From Rhizobium sp. WYCCWR10014 (GTDB lineage Bacteria > Pseudomonadota > Alphaproteobacteria > Rhizobiales > Rhizobiaceae), in NCBI RefSeq assembly GCF_001657485.1, contig NZ_LXFU01000034.1:1-64000 (forward strand): DNA of 64,000 nt, given 5' to 3'. Shown here one piece after another: positions 35,227-43,935 of the stretch (its first letter is position 1; every line of letters begins with the position of its first letter). Both the position numbers and the translations under genes were made by a program. Under the pieces are notes generated by a model. It was not told the DNA's origin. It made no database searches and saw only the letters and a program-made list of their open reading frames with translations.

Positions 35227-36075
35227 ATGGAAGGTTTCGGCGTTCACACCAGCATGTGGACCATGAACTGGGATCGCGCAGGCGCCGAGAAGGCGATTGC
35301 CGGAGCCGTGCACTACAAGATGGATTTCATCGAGATCGCGCTGCTCAACGCGCCTGCCGTCGATGCCAAACATACCCGCGACCTGCTTGAAAAGAACAAG
35401 CTGCGCGCCGTCTGCTCGCTTGGCCTGCCGGAACATGCCTGGGCCTCGACCCGCCCGGATGCGGCAATCGAGCACCTGAAGGTTGCGATCGAAAAGACCG
35501 CAGAAATGAACGCCGAGGCCCTGTCCGGCGTCATCTTCGGCGGCATCGGCGAGCGCACCGGCGTGCCGCCGACTAAGGGCGAATACGACAACATTGCCAA
35601 GGTGCTCGACGCAGCGGCAAAACATGCCAGGAAATACGGCATCCAGCTCGGCGTCGAGGCCGTGAACCGCTATGAGAACCACCTGATCAACTCGGCGCAG
35701 CAGGCCGTCGACATGGTGGAACGTGTCGGTGCGGACAATGTCTTCGTCCATCTCGATACCTACCACATGAATATCGAGGAGAAGGGTGCGGCAAACGGCA
35801 TCCTGATCGCCCGCGATCACCTGAAGTACATCCATCTTTCCGAAAGCGATCGCGGCACGCCGGGCTATGGCAACATTCCGTGGGATGTGATCTACGCCGC
35901 GCTCGCCGCAATCGGCTTCAAGGGCGGACTTGCGATGGAGAGCTTCATCAATATGCCGCCCGAGGTCGCCTATGGCCTGGCAGTCTGGCGCCCCGTTGCA
36001 CGCGATATGGAAGAGGTCATGGACAAGGGCCTGCCGTTCCTGCGCAACAAGGCGGAACAATACGGTCTCATCTGA
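35227..36075 (+). CDS. Sugar 3-epimerase/isomerase, TIM barrel (tagatose/psicose 3-epimerase-like)
   Basis: The 282-residue protein from ATG 35227 (behind AGGAG) is an AP-endonuclease-2-type TIM barrel close to D-tagatose 3-epimerases. The four metal ligands of that family are recognisable as the Glu in LGVEAVNRYEN, the Asp in VHLDTYHMNIEE, the His in YIHLSESDRG and the Glu in LAMESF. A substrate-binding Arg also follows in SDRG. It would interconvert C3 epimers of a ketose brought in by the importer. The exact sugar is not decided by sequence, and hydroxypyruvate isomerase-type activity is a less likely alternative. Confidence 0.78.
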   Translation: MEGFGVHTSMWTMNWDRAGAEKAIAGAVHYKMDFIEIALLNAPAVDAKHTRDLLEKNKLRAVCSLGLPEHAWASTRPDAAIEHLKVAIEKTAEMNAEALSGVIFGGIGERTGVPPTKGEYDNIAKVLDAAAKHARKYGIQLGVEAVNRYENHLINSAQQAVDMVERVGADNVFVHLDTYHMNIEEKGAANGILIARDHLKYIHLSESDRGTPGYGNIPWDVIYAALAAIGFKGGLAMESFINMPPEVAYGLAVWRPVARDMEEVMDKGLPFLRNKAEQYGLI

Positions 36076-36383
36076 CCCGGTTTGGAGATATTCTGGATTC
36101 AGCGGCCGCACAGGGTGTTTGGCTGAAGAGTTCTCGCCATCACCACAAGGGGGATGACGCTTCATCTCTTCAGCACATGCACTGAATTCATTCGGCTCGT
36201 GGATGCATAATGGCTCTTGAGAACATATCACGCTGTCTGTGATATTGTTATTGCCGCTTGTTACATTCCTTCTCCTATGCCATTTTGCCTATTAAAATAA
36301 GATGCTTGAACGGCTCACGCCCGGGCTCTAGTTTCGAAGAGATGGCGGCGTTTCGATCGACCATCAATATGGGGGAATCTTGG
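36076..36383 (+). promoter_or_regulatory. Intergenic region with a candidate promoter and inverted repeat before the aldolase gene
   Basis: This 308-base gap holds no gene I can support. TTGAGA (36217-36222) and TGATAT (36240-36245) with a 17-base spacer make a candidate promoter. The -10 lies inside a perfect inverted repeat ATATCAC-N7-GTGATAT (36225-36245), a good shape for an operator. The aldolase is therefore probably transcribed separately from the importer operon and subject to repression. The regulator is not identified. Confidence 0.45.
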
Positions 36384-37448
36384 ATGGCACGCATTACGCT
36401 GAGGCAACTGCTCGACCATGCTGCGGAGGAAGGCTACGGCGTTCCCGCTTTCAACATCAACAACATGGAGCAGGCGCTCGCCATCATGGAGGCCGCCGAC
36501 GCGTGTCAGGCGCCGGTTATCATGCAGGCGTCGCGCGGAGCCCGCGCCTATGCCCATGACGTCATGCTGAAGCACATGATGGATGCCGTCGTCGAAATCT
36601 ATCCTCATATTCCGGTCTGCGTGCATCTCGATCACGGCAACGATCCGTCCAACTGCATGACGGCGATCCAGGCGGGCTTCACCTCGGTGATGATGGATGG
36701 TTCGCTGAAGGCGGACGCCAAGACGCCCGCCGACTGGGCCTATAATGTCGGCGTCACCAGGATAGTGACCGATATGGCGCATTTCGGTGGCATCTCGGTT
36801 GAAGGCGAACTCGGCGTTCTCGGTTCTCTGGAGACCGGCATGGGCGAGGCCGAGGATGGCCACGGCGCCGAGGGCAAGCTTTCGCATGACCAACTGCTGA
36901 CCGATCCGGACGAAGCCGTAAAATTCGTGCGCGAAACCAAGGTCGATGCGCTTGCCATCGCGATGGGCACATCGCATGGCGCCTACAAGTTCACCCGCAA
37001 GCCGGACGGTTCGGTGCTGGCGATGAACGTCATCGAAGAAATTCACCGTAAGCTCCCGAACACGCATCTTGTCATGCATGGCTCGTCCTCGGTCCCGATC
37101 GAGCTGCAGGAGATCATCAACAAATATGGCGGTCAGATGAAGCCGACATGGGGAGTGCCGGTCGAGGAAATCCAGCGCGGCATCAAGAACGGCGTGCGTA
37201 AGGTCAATATCGACACCGACGGCAGAATGGCGATGACCGGTCAGATCCGCCGCGTGCTGCAGGAGGACCCAAGCGAGTTCGACCCGCGCAAATATCTGAA
37301 GCCGGCAATGACGGCGCTGACCAAGCTTTGCAAGGAGCGCTTCGAACAGTTCGGCACCGCCGGTATGGCCGGTCGCATCAAGCCCCTTCCCGTTTCGGAA
37401 ATGGCGAAGCGTTACAAGTCCGGTTCCCTCGATCCGGCTTTCTCCTGA
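36384..37448 (+). CDS. fba: Class II fructose-1,6-bisphosphate aldolase
   Basis: The start is ATG 36384 ([20 protein letters not shown]), with GGGGGA eight bases upstream; the reading frame is open further up but without a ribosome site. The 354-residue protein is a zinc-dependent class II aldolase of the CbbA/FbaA type. Metal-binding histidines are seen in [16 protein letters not shown] and LVMHGSS, with NVDTDGR-like sequence in [14 protein letters not shown]. It cleaves fructose 1,6-bisphosphate and can often join dihydroxyacetone phosphate with erythrose 4-phosphate. That would be useful beside the erythritol genes (inference). It is convergent with the GlpD-like gene, seven bases apart. 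Confidence 0.88.
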   Translation: MARITLRQLLDHAAEEGYGVPAFNINNMEQALAIMEAADACQAPVIMQASRGARAYAHDVMLKHMMDAVVEIYPHIPVCVHLDHGNDPSNCMTAIQAGFTSVMMDGSLKADAKTPADWAYNVGVTRIVTDMAHFGGISVEGELGVLGSLETGMGEAEDGHGAEGKLSHDQLLTDPDEAVKFVRETKVDALAIAMGTSHGAYKFTRKPDGSVLAMNVIEEIHRKLPNTHLVMHGSSSVPIELQEIINKYGGQMKPTWGVPVEEIQRGIKNGVRKVNIDTDGRMAMTGQIRRVLQEDPSEFDPRKYLKPAMTALTKLCKERFEQFGTAGMAGRIKPLPVSEMAKRYKSGSLDPAFS

Positions 37449-37455
37449 AACTGGG

Positions 37456-39204
37456 TTAGCCCGATGCCGGGCGCGGTGCCTTTTCCGGCTCGGCGGCAGG
37501 CTTGCCCTTCAGAGTTTGGCCGTGGAAACGGCTCAGCTGGCTGACAACCTCCTGGATTTCGCTTGCCGTCCGTTCGCCATTCCAGCCGAGCGCTGCACCG
37601 GCAACGCCGGCGATTTCCTGCAGGCCTTCCAGCGTCAACCGGCCCTCGATCGCAAGCGTCGTACGACGCATCACGATGTCCGACAGGTGGACGACGAGCT
37701 CGTTCCGGGCGATCCAGTCGATCTCGCGGAGACTGTAATGCGGCGCACCCGTCAGGCGCTGTTCGTCGGAATGGCTTGAAGGGGAAGAGAGCAGGGCCAC
37801 AGCCGTCGTGCCGTAGCGGCCAAGCAGTTCGTCGGCACGCTCGGCAGCAACGCCGCTACGCGCCGCGGCATCGCCGATCCAGGCGTTACGCTGCTCAGCA
37901 TCAGCCGGAAAGGCTTTGCCACCGCCGATCGCCAGATAGCGTGTCGACTGGCTGCGGCCGCGTTCCAGCCGGGAGAGAACGGTGTCGGCGACCTCTTCCG
38001 CAAAGCCGCGGAACGTCGTCCACTTGCCTCCGACCAGCGAAATGACCGGAAAAGGTCTGCCGTTCTCTGGTTCCTTTACCGGCGCGGAGTGGTCGCGGCT
38101 GATCAGCCCAGGTGCGGTCGCATCCGATGCCGGCAGCGGGCGGATGCCGCTATAGCTGTAAACGATCTGATCGCGATCGAAGCGAAGCGTCGGCAGCAGC
38201 GAGCGGATGCTTTCGAGGAAATACTCCGTTTCCGGCTCCTCGCAGGAGACATTGTCCGGATCACCTGCAGGAATGTCGGTCGACCCGACCAGTGCCAACC
38301 CTAGATAGTCGTAGACCAGGCAGATGCGGCCGTCGTCGGCCTCGAAATAGATCATGTGGCCGTTGAGGCTTCGCACCAATTCGGGATGGTCAAGCAGGAT
38401 ATGGGAGCCCTTCGTGCCGCCGATCAGCCGGGATGGAGCGCCGAGCAAAGTGTTGACGTGATCGATCCAGGGACCTGCGGCATTGACGACCAGCTTGGGA
38501 GCGACGCTGAACTCGCCACCATCGGGCTGCCGGAAGGTCAAACGCCCTTCTGAAGCGGCAGCCAGTGTCGCGAAATTTGCCGCGAGGCTCCTCGCATTCG
38601 CATCGAGACCATCACGCACGAGCTCATAGACGAGCCGCTCCGGCCTGCTGATCTTGGCGTCGTAATAGATGCCGCCGGCGACGATGGCGGGGGTAATGTG
38701 CGGCATTTCCTTGCGCGCCTGTTTCTTCAGGATCAGCCGGTGGCGCGGCATGACCTGGTCGCGCGAACCGAAGAAGTCGTAGAGCCGAAGCCCGATCTTG
38801 ATGAGAACCGCGCCACGGCTGCGTGGCGCCGTCTTCGACCCGAAGAGCGTCCGGATCGCTGCCCAGATGCCGCGCGTCCAGGAAAAGACCGGAATGAAGG
38901 TCGGCAGCGGTTCGACGCAATGCGGCGCATTCTTGAGCAGGAGGTTGCGCTCAAGCGTCGACTGCGCAACCAGTCCGAACTCGCCCGTTTCCAGATATTT
39001 CAGGCCGCCGTGAATGAGCCGCGATGGTGCGGCGCTCGTGCCGGAGCCAAAGTCGGCCTTGTCGACGATCAGGCAATTGACACCCTGTAGCGAGAGGTCG
39101 CGGAACAGGCCGGCGCCGTTGATCCCCGCCCCGATGATCAAAACGTCGATATCACTCTCGCCGAGGTTCGAGAAGCGGTTCTGCAAATCGGGGGTCATGC
39201 TCAT
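37456..39204 (-). CDS. FAD-dependent glycerol-3-phosphate dehydrogenase family protein (second polyol-phosphate dehydrogenase)
   Basis: The start is ATG 39204 (MSMTPDLQNRFSNL), preceded by AGGACG. The 582-residue protein has the GlpD FAD site (VLIIGAGINGAGLFRDL, then GTSAAPSRLIHGGLKYL) and the catalytic-domain motif GGKWTTFRGFAEE, plus a C-terminal helical domain. It follows an FGGY kinase and a DeoR regulator on the same strand. The trio mirrors eryA, eryB and the DeoR gene on the other side of the transporter genes. It probably oxidises a polyol phosphate made by that kinase and passes electrons to quinone. Confidence 0.85.
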   Translation of the reverse strand: MSMTPDLQNRFSNLGESDIDVLIIGAGINGAGLFRDLSLQGVNCLIVDKADFGSGTSAAPSRLIHGGLKYLETGEFGLVAQSTLERNLLLKNAPHCVEPLPTFIPVFSWTRGIWAAIRTLFGSKTAPRSRGAVLIKIGLRLYDFFGSRDQVMPRHRLILKKQARKEMPHITPAIVAGGIYYDAKISRPERLVYELVRDGLDANARSLAANFATLAAASEGRLTFRQPDGGEFSVAPKLVVNAAGPWIDHVNTLLGAPSRLIGGTKGSHILLDHPELVRSLNGHMIYFEADDGRICLVYDYLGLALVGSTDIPAGDPDNVSCEEPETEYFLESIRSLLPTLRFDRDQIVYSYSGIRPLPASDATAPGLISRDHSAPVKEPENGRPFPVISLVGGKWTTFRGFAEEVADTVLSRLERGRSQSTRYLAIGGGKAFPADAEQRNAWIGDAAARSGVAAERADELLGRYGTTAVALLSSPSSHSDEQRLTGAPHYSLREIDWIARNELVVHLSDIVMRRTTLAIEGRLTLEGLQEIAGVAGAALGWNGERTASEIQEVVSQLSRFHGQTLKGKPAAEPEKAPRPASG

Positions 39205-39241
39205 CGTCCTAAATCGCCCGCCGCAGCAGGCATTTGTTTTT

Positions 39242-40771
39242 TCAGTTTGCCGATTGCTCCGGCGCAAGCGCGGCAATCTTCGGCCAAAGGGGGATCATCG
39301 CGTCGGCAATGTCGCGGAATACCTGGTAACGCTTTTCATAATCCGCGCTGCGCGCCGCATCCGGCCGGCAAGTCTTCGCGATAGCGGCCGTGTCGCGCGG
39401 ATCGCTCTGCGGATCGGCGAAGACACCGGCGCCCGACCCGGCACAAAGCGCAGCACCCCAGGCGGCCGCCTCATCCGTCTCGGTTACCGTGACCGGCATT
39501 CCAAGCACATCGGCAAACATCTGCACCACGGCAGGATTGCGCGAGACGCCACCGGCGAGCCGGGCCTGATCGAAGGCAAAGCCGTCTCGAAGCGCGTCGA
39601 CGTGGATGCGATGATTGAAAGCGATGCCCTCAAGCACGGCGCGCAGCATGTCGCCGCGGTCGTGCCATCCACCGAGCCCGAAGAAGCCGGCGCTGGCCGC
39701 TGCGCCATAAGGCGAGCCGAACAGATAGGGATGGAAGAGCGCCGTCGAGGGGCGATCGAAGGCGGCGTCGATCTCGGGCGCCAGCAGGGCGTGGATCGAG
39801 TTGCCTTGCGGCTCGCCATTGTTCCGTTCGGCAGCGCAGAGCGTGTCGAGAAACCAGTCGTAGTTCGCCGTCGATGCCGGAGAGATCGACATGCTGTTCC
39901 AGATGCCGGGTGCAATCCCGTTGCGGCAGAACCAGCGCCGGTCGACACGCGGTTCCGACGAAAGCGTCTCGTTGATCGAATAGGTCCCGGCAATGACCGC
40001 GACAACGCCCTTGGCATAACCCCCTGCCCCGAGCGCCGAGGCCGTGACGTCGTGCAGACCGGCAACGACAGGCGTTCCTTCGGCAAGGCCCGTCAGCTGC
40101 GCGGCTCCACGAGTCACGCGTCCGACGATCTGATCGGAGCGCGAGGCTGGCGGCAGCGCGTGGACGAGATCCTGCAAGCCAAATAGCCGCAGGGCATCCT
40201 CACTGTAGTTCTGCGTTTTGACATTGGTGAAGGAGGTGCTGGCTTCCGTGCGGTCCGTACCGATGATCCCAGTCAGGCAGAGCCGCAGCCAGTCCTTGCA
40301 GCTGATAAAATGGCCGATGCGCTTGTAGCGCTCAGGCTCCATTTCGCGGATCCAGGCAAGCAATGCCGATGGCGCGGAGACATGCGGGATCTGCCCCGTC
40401 AGTTCGATCGCCAGGTCGGCGACATCGCTCTGCGTCCACCGGTCGACGATCGCCCCTGCCCGGCTGTCCAGCGAGAGAATGGCCCGGCCAAGCGGCTTTT
40501 GGGCGTGATCGAGCAGGTAGATGCCGTCTCCATGCGCGGTTGCTGCAATGCCCTCTATATCGCTTGCCGGTCGCCCGCTAAGGGAAATCGCTTCGCGGAT
40601 GGCATCGGCCGTCGCGTTCCACAATTCATCCATGTCGCGCTCGATATGGCGGGCCTTCGGAATGAACTGCGTGACGCGGCGCCGGGCGGCTGCAAGCGGC
40701 GTGCCGTCGATATCGAAGATGACCGCCTTGGTAACTGTCAAACCACTGTCGATCCCGAGCAGTGTCGGCAT
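39242..40771 (-). CDS. FGGY-family carbohydrate kinase (second polyol/ketose kinase)
   Basis: The 509-residue protein has the two-domain FGGY fold: N-terminal phosphate loop (GIDSGLTVTKAVIFDIDG), the GTYSINETLSS region and a C-terminal LAGGVSRNPAVVQMFADVLG motif for ATP and substrate. It phosphorylates a polyol or ketose that I cannot name; the closest general type is xylulose/erythritol kinase. It lies between the DeoR regulator and the GlpD-like dehydrogenase, 37 bases from each, in a likely operon. Confidence 0.85.
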   Translation of the reverse strand: MPTLLGIDSGLTVTKAVIFDIDGTPLAAARRRVTQFIPKARHIERDMDELWNATADAIREAISLSGRPASDIEGIAATAHGDGIYLLDHAQKPLGRAILSLDSRAGAIVDRWTQSDVADLAIELTGQIPHVSAPSALLAWIREMEPERYKRIGHFISCKDWLRLCLTGIIGTDRTEASTSFTNVKTQNYSEDALRLFGLQDLVHALPPASRSDQIVGRVTRGAAQLTGLAEGTPVVAGLHDVTASALGAGGYAKGVVAVIAGTYSINETLSSEPRVDRRWFCRNGIAPGIWNSMSISPASTANYDWFLDTLCAAERNNGEPQGNSIHALLAPEIDAAFDRPSTALFHPYLFGSPYGAAASAGFFGLGGWHDRGDMLRAVLEGIAFNHRIHVDALRDGFAFDQARLAGGVSRNPAVVQMFADVLGMPVTVTETDEAAAWGAALCAGSGAGVFADPQSDPRDTAAIAKTCRPDAARSADYEKRYQVFRDIADAMIPLWPKIAALAPEQSAN

Positions 40772-40808
40772 TTAAATTTACCTCACGATGAGCAACCGGC
40801 CCGCGCCG

Positions 40809-41651
40809 TCAGGAGCGCCCTCCGGCGCCCTTGGCGATGACCACGTTGATATCTCTGGACCGCATGCGGTCGATGTGCACCGGCTGGGTCTTGTCGTCGA
40901 CGATAACGACGTCGAACTCATCCAGTGCTGCGAAACTGTGGAGCGCACGCCGTTCGAACTTGGTATGATCGGCAAGCAGGATGCGTTTTACGGAACAATC
41001 GAACATGGCGCGCTTGGTATCGACTGTTTCAGGGGACTGGTGCAGCACCGTGCCATCGCTGATCGCCGACATCGAGATGAACGCCACGTCTGCCCTGAGA
41101 GCCTTGATCTCGTTGATGGTCATGCGGCCCATGAAGGCATTGCACCAATTGTAATATTGGCCGCCGAGTGCCAGCAGCGTCACGTCGTGCAGGCCCGTCA
41201 GCGCATTCATCAGGGTCAGGGAATTGGTAATTGCGGTGACCGGCACCTTCGAAGGCAGATGGGCCGCCATCTGAAGAACCGTGGTCGAGTCATCGAAAAA
41301 GATCGCCTGCCCCGGTTCGACGAATTGCATTGCCGCCTCGGCGATCAGCTTCTTTTCGGCCGACTGACGGTTCGAGCGATAGACGTCGCTGGATTCGATC
41401 AGATTGGTCGCCGCCGCCGTGACGATACCACGCGTCTTCCTGAAGAGGCCGCGGCTGACGAGTTCATCGACATCGCGGTGAGCCGTCATCAGGCTGATCC
41501 CAAAGCGGTCGGTCAGGTCTTCAATCCGCATCGAGCCTTCACCCATCACGGCCTCTGCAATCATGCGGCGGCGCGCGATCTGGCGCGTCTGCCGGCTGTC
41601 GCTGGTGAGCTGGTCCAACAGATCGTCGTCCCGGCTGGTCTTCTGTGTCAC
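40809..41651 (-). CDS. DeoR-family transcriptional regulator
   Basis: The start is GTG 41651 with AGGGGTG upstream, giving 280 residues. An N-terminal DeoR helix-turn-helix (GSMRIEDLTDRFGISLMTAH, residues about 37-60) is followed by a DeoRC phosphosugar-sensing domain (FFDDSTTVLQMA, NSLTLMNAL, LLADHTKFERRAL). It opens the kinase/dehydrogenase operon and lies just beyond the eryG terminator, so it has its own promoter in the 150-base gap. It probably represses this operon and perhaps eryEFG until a phosphorylated polyol appears. Confidence 0.83.
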   Translation of the reverse strand: MTQKTSRDDDLLDQLTSDSRQTRQIARRRMIAEAVMGEGSMRIEDLTDRFGISLMTAHRDVDELVSRGLFRKTRGIVTAAATNLIESSDVYRSNRQSAEKKLIAEAAMQFVEPGQAIFFDDSTTVLQMAAHLPSKVPVTAITNSLTLMNALTGLHDVTLLALGGQYYNWCNAFMGRMTINEIKALRADVAFISMSAISDGTVLHQSPETVDTKRAMFDCSVKRILLADHTKFERRALHSFAALDEFDVVIVDDKTQPVHIDRMRSRDINVVIAKGAGGRS

Positions 41652-41770
41652 GGGTCACCCCTGTCGCTGAATTATGGATCCCAGCTTCGTACAGTGATTG
41701 CCGCGCCAAGGCAAAAAGGTGAAACGCAACCGTCGGTTGGACCGCCGGCCATCGCTTCCAGCATGAAAAT

Positions 41771-41794
41771 GAGGGCGCTCTTGCGAGCGCCCTC
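41771..41794 (-). terminator. Terminator of the eryEFG operon
   Basis: GAGGGCGCTC (41771-41780) and GAGCGCCCTC (41785-41794) form a perfect 10-bp stem with a four-base loop seven bases beyond the eryG stop. On the minus strand it is followed by ATTTTC, a weak T-tract. Confidence 0.7.
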
Positions 41795-41800
41795 TTCCGT

Positions 41801-42748
41801 TTACTGCGCCAGAACGAACGGGCCAGTGTACTTGTCGATGTTGTCCTTGGTGATCAACAGGCAATCGAAGAGCTGCTTTTCGCTCTTGGCACCGGTGTTA
41901 CCCGTCTTGATCAGGTTGTCGGCCTGCTTGACGGCTTCTTCGGAGAAGACGGCAACCGGTTGGAGGACGGTGTATTGGAGTTCGCCTGCCTTGATGGCAG
42001 CAACGGCATCCGGCGAACCGTCGAAGCCGCCGACCTTCACATTGGCGAGCTTGCCGGCTTCCTTGAGTGCGGCGATCGCACCGAGCGCCATTTCGTCATT
42101 GCCCGAGATGACGCCGACGATATCCGGGTTGGCCTGCAGCATGGACTGCATCTTGTTGTGGCCCTGGGTGCGGTCCCAGTTGGCAACTTCCTTGGCGACC
42201 TTCTTCAGATCCGGATACTGCGAAAGGACAGTCTCGTAGCCATTCGAACGCGTTGCCGCGTTGTTGTCGGAGGGCGCGCCGAAGAGTTCGGCATAGTTGC
42301 CCTTGTCGCCGATCGCTTCGACCCATTGCTGCGCGCCGAGGGCGGCACCCTGTGCGTTGTTGGAAACAAGCTGCGCCTTCGCCAGGCCTTCCTGGTTAAT
42401 TTCGGCGTTGACGAGGATGACCGGGATGCCGGCAGCAACGGCCTTCTTGACCGCTCCGACGGAACCGTCGGCATTTGCCGGGTCGAGGATGATCGCCACC
42501 GACTTGTTGGTGATCGCCGTATCGATCAGGTTGCTTTCGGTATTGGTGTCACCCTTGTGGGCGTTGACCGAGGCCGTGTAGCCCAGCTTTTCGGCGGTTG
42601 CCTTGGCGACGTTGCCTTCCGTCAGCCAATAGGGATTCGACGGATCGTTGACGATGATCGTCATCATGCCCGCTGCCCAAGCCGAGCTTGCCAGAAGCGG
42701 TGCTACGGCCGCGGCGGCCAGAAGTATGCGCATGCCTTTCTTAAACAT
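41801..42748 (-). CDS. eryG: Erythritol ABC importer substrate-binding protein EryG
   Basis: The 315-residue protein has a Sec signal (LLAAAAVAPLLASSAWAAG) and a type I sugar-binding fold (IIVNDPSNPYWLTEGNVAKA, SGNDEMALGAIAALKEAGKL). It is the last gene of the transport operon, where rhizobial erythritol loci carry eryG. It would capture erythritol in the periplasm and deliver it to EryF/EryE. A stable terminator follows. Assignment rests on the conserved locus arrangement rather than on ligand residues. Confidence 0.85.
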   Translation of the reverse strand: MFKKGMRILLAAAAVAPLLASSAWAAGMMTIIVNDPSNPYWLTEGNVAKATAEKLGYTASVNAHKGDTNTESNLIDTAITNKSVAIILDPANADGSVGAVKKAVAAGIPVILVNAEINQEGLAKAQLVSNNAQGAALGAQQWVEAIGDKGNYAELFGAPSDNNAATRSNGYETVLSQYPDLKKVAKEVANWDRTQGHNKMQSMLQANPDIVGVISGNDEMALGAIAALKEAGKLANVKVGGFDGSPDAVAAIKAGELQYTVLQPVAVFSEEAVKQADNLIKTGNTGAKSEKQLFDCLLITKDNIDKYTGPFVLAQ

Positions 42749-42860
42749 AGTCTCTCTCCCATTCGTGAGTTCAGTTATTGCCGGGGATCCGGCGTTGCTT
42801 TCCCCAATCGGCTTTCCTGGTATCCAGCTTGCCGTCGTGGATAAGTTTCGGTCTCAGCCG

Positions 42861-43913
42861 TCAGGACGATTTGACCCGGCGGCCGTATTGGATGCTGTTC
42901 ATGAGGACTGCGAGAACGATCACAGCGCCGGTAAACACTGTCTGCCAGTAGGCCGAGACGCCGATGATCACGAGGCCGTCCGAAAGGAAGCCGATGACGA
43001 AAGCGCCGAGCATGGTGCCCCGAACCGTACCGCGGCCGCCGGTCAGCGCCGCGCCGCCGATGACCACGGCTGCGATCGCCGTCAGCTCGTAGGTTGTGCC
43101 TGCCGTCGGACCGGCCGAGGTCAGCTGCGAGGAGAGGACCAGGCCGGCGATTGCGGCACAGACACCCGAAAGCACATAGACGATGATCTTCACGCGCTTG
43201 ACCGGAACGCCGGAGAGGTCGGCTGCACGCTCGTTACCGCCTGAGGCGTAGAGCCAGCGGCCGAAGGCGGTGCGGCTCAGCACGATGCCGCAAATGATGG
43301 CGAGAACCGCAAGCACGATGACCCCGATCGGAATGCCTGCGAGGCGGTTGAAGCCGAGCCAGTCGAAACCGGTATTGCCGAGTTCCGGACGGCCACCGAG
43401 ATTGTTGTAGGTCAGGCCGTTGGTCATCAAGAGCGCGATACCGCGGGCGACGTAGAGCACGCCGAGCGAGGCGACGAAGGCCGGCACCTTGAGATAGGCG
43501 ATCAGCACGCCGTTGACCGCACCGACCAGCGCGCCGAGGGCACATGTGATGACGACGACGGCCCAGACCGGCGGATAGAGGATGACGCCGAAGTAGGTGA
43601 GCGTGACGCCGTGCATCAGGAAACCGGCGATGCAACCTGCAAGCCCCAGTGTCGAGCCGACCGACAGATCGATACCGCCATTGAGGATAACGAGCAGCAT
43701 GCCGATCGCCAGAATGCCGAAGATAGCGACGTGCGAGGCCATGATCAGGAAGTTGTTCAGCGTGAAGTAATAGGGCGACAGGAACGAGAAGACCGCGATG
43801 ATGACGATCAGCGCGAAGAAGGCCCGGCCCTCCAGGATGAGACGCACGATATTGGTATTGCGCTTCGGCCCGCTGGAAACTGATTTCTTTTCGGTGACGT
43901 TCGTGACTGACAT
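42861..43913 (-). CDS. eryF: Erythritol ABC importer permease EryF
   Basis: The start is ATG 43913 with GGAG eight bases upstream, giving 350 residues. It is an RbsC-type permease with about ten spans and the motifs LVILNGGIDLSVGSTLGLAG and VVIGGAALTGGRGTVRGTML. The gene lies 22 bases after eryE and 112 bases before eryG. It probably works as a homodimer, since only one permease gene is present. Confidence 0.86.
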   Translation of the reverse strand: MSVTNVTEKKSVSSGPKRNTNIVRLILEGRAFFALIVIIAVFSFLSPYYFTLNNFLIMASHVAIFGILAIGMLLVILNGGIDLSVGSTLGLAGCIAGFLMHGVTLTYFGVILYPPVWAVVVITCALGALVGAVNGVLIAYLKVPAFVASLGVLYVARGIALLMTNGLTYNNLGGRPELGNTGFDWLGFNRLAGIPIGVIVLAVLAIICGIVLSRTAFGRWLYASGGNERAADLSGVPVKRVKIIVYVLSGVCAAIAGLVLSSQLTSAGPTAGTTYELTAIAAVVIGGAALTGGRGTVRGTMLGAFVIGFLSDGLVIIGVSAYWQTVFTGAVIVLAVLMNSIQYGRRVKSS

Positions 43914-43935
43914 AATCAGTGCTCCATAATCCAGG

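Noticed and set aside
34177..36075. 632-codon plus-strand frame apparently fusing another protein to the epimerase
   Set aside because: The first 350 codons are an out-of-frame reading of the second permease; the epimerase has its own ribosome site and start at 35227.
40788..42239. Long plus-strand open frame opposite the DeoR and eryG genes
   Set aside because: It spans two real minus-strand genes and their terminator, and has no family similarity.
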